A DNA stretch of 22,867 bases from Persebacter sp051008975 (GTDB lineage Bacteria; Pseudomonadota; Gammaproteobacteria; Tethybacterales; Persebacteraceae). The stretch lies in the NCBI GenBank assembly GCA_051008975.1, contig JBPCXA010000198.1:1-22867 (forward strand), read 5' to 3'. Positions 22,756 through 22,867 of this stretch are shown in pieces. Below the pieces are notes generated by a model, which was given only the letters and a program-made list of their open reading frames with translations, did no database searches and had not been told where the DNA came from. A program made the translations under genes and the position numbers. The number at the start of each line of letters is the position of its first letter. The stretch's first letter is position 1.

Positions 22756-22867
22756 ATGCTGGTGATTCGGATGTCCCGCGGGGGGGCGAAAAAACGCCCG
22801 TTTTATCATATTGTCGTCGCCGACCGGCGGCGTCCGCGCGACGGGCGGTTTGTGGAGCGCATCGGAT
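22756..22867 (+). CDS. rpsP: 30S ribosomal protein S16, N-terminal part
   Basis: The first 37 codons of ribosomal protein S16, cut by the window edge. The N-terminus MLVIRMSRGGAKKRPFYHIV continuing into VADRRRPRDGRFVERIG is the family consensus, with the Arg- and Gly-rich conserved start. S16 is an early-binding 30S subunit protein. In most bacteria rpsP leads an operon with rimM, trmD and rplS, which would lie outside the window. It is divergent from the 90-aa/FRG-TPR pair, so the defence-like block is joined directly to a core translation operon. Confidence 0.97.
   Translation, partial: MLVIRMSRGGAKKRPFYHIVVADRRRPRDGRFVERIG

Overview
The window is a GC-rich bacterial chromosome segment and looks proteobacterial, most likely gammaproteobacterial. 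The best clue is the left flank: bamD divergent from an rluD-pgeF pair, the arrangement of the E. coli yfiO/rluD/yfiH locus, followed by lysS. All genes are dense and mostly lack long leaders. Several start codons sit exactly where transcription should begin. An uncultivated or host-associated lineage is possible (ankyrin-repeat lipoprotein, palindromic repeat array, restriction locus), but that is only inference.

Layout. 1-360: a non-coding composite of 20-bp palindromes forming a large inverted repeat. 398-4762: housekeeping block with pgeF and rluD (minus), bamD (plus), lysS and a small secreted protein gene (minus). 4881-8047: agmatine deiminase, class II fumarase and a LysE-type exporter (plus). 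8174-8314: a probable structured RNA with its own extended -10 promoter and intrinsic terminator, immediately upstream of two lipoprotein genes (one with ankyrin repeats) and a small exported protein. 10093-17069: an exported dienelactone-hydrolase-like protein, a complete branched-chain/amide-type ABC importer (binding protein, two permeases, two ATPases), a class I glutamine amidotransferase inserted after the binding protein, and a hydantoin/Asp-Glu racemase. Together these suggest uptake and processing of a small amide, amino-acid or ureide compound; the substrate is not readable from sequence.

17079-22572 (all minus): a defence-like block. A 90-aa unknown protein and an FRG-domain/TPR protein form a tightly packed pair. 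Next to them, with its own promoter, is a type III restriction-modification operon (mod-res with a 4-nt overlap). The FRG-TPR plus 90-aa pair is the best candidate for an undescribed system here. The window ends in the start of rpsP (ribosomal protein S16, plus), so the defence block lies between the transporter cluster and a core translation operon.

Canonical TATAAT -10 boxes are visible before many transcription units. At three genes (agmatine deiminase, the first permease, the racemase) the -10 is followed by exactly six bases and then the start codon with no Shine-Dalgarno, which predicts leaderless mRNAs.
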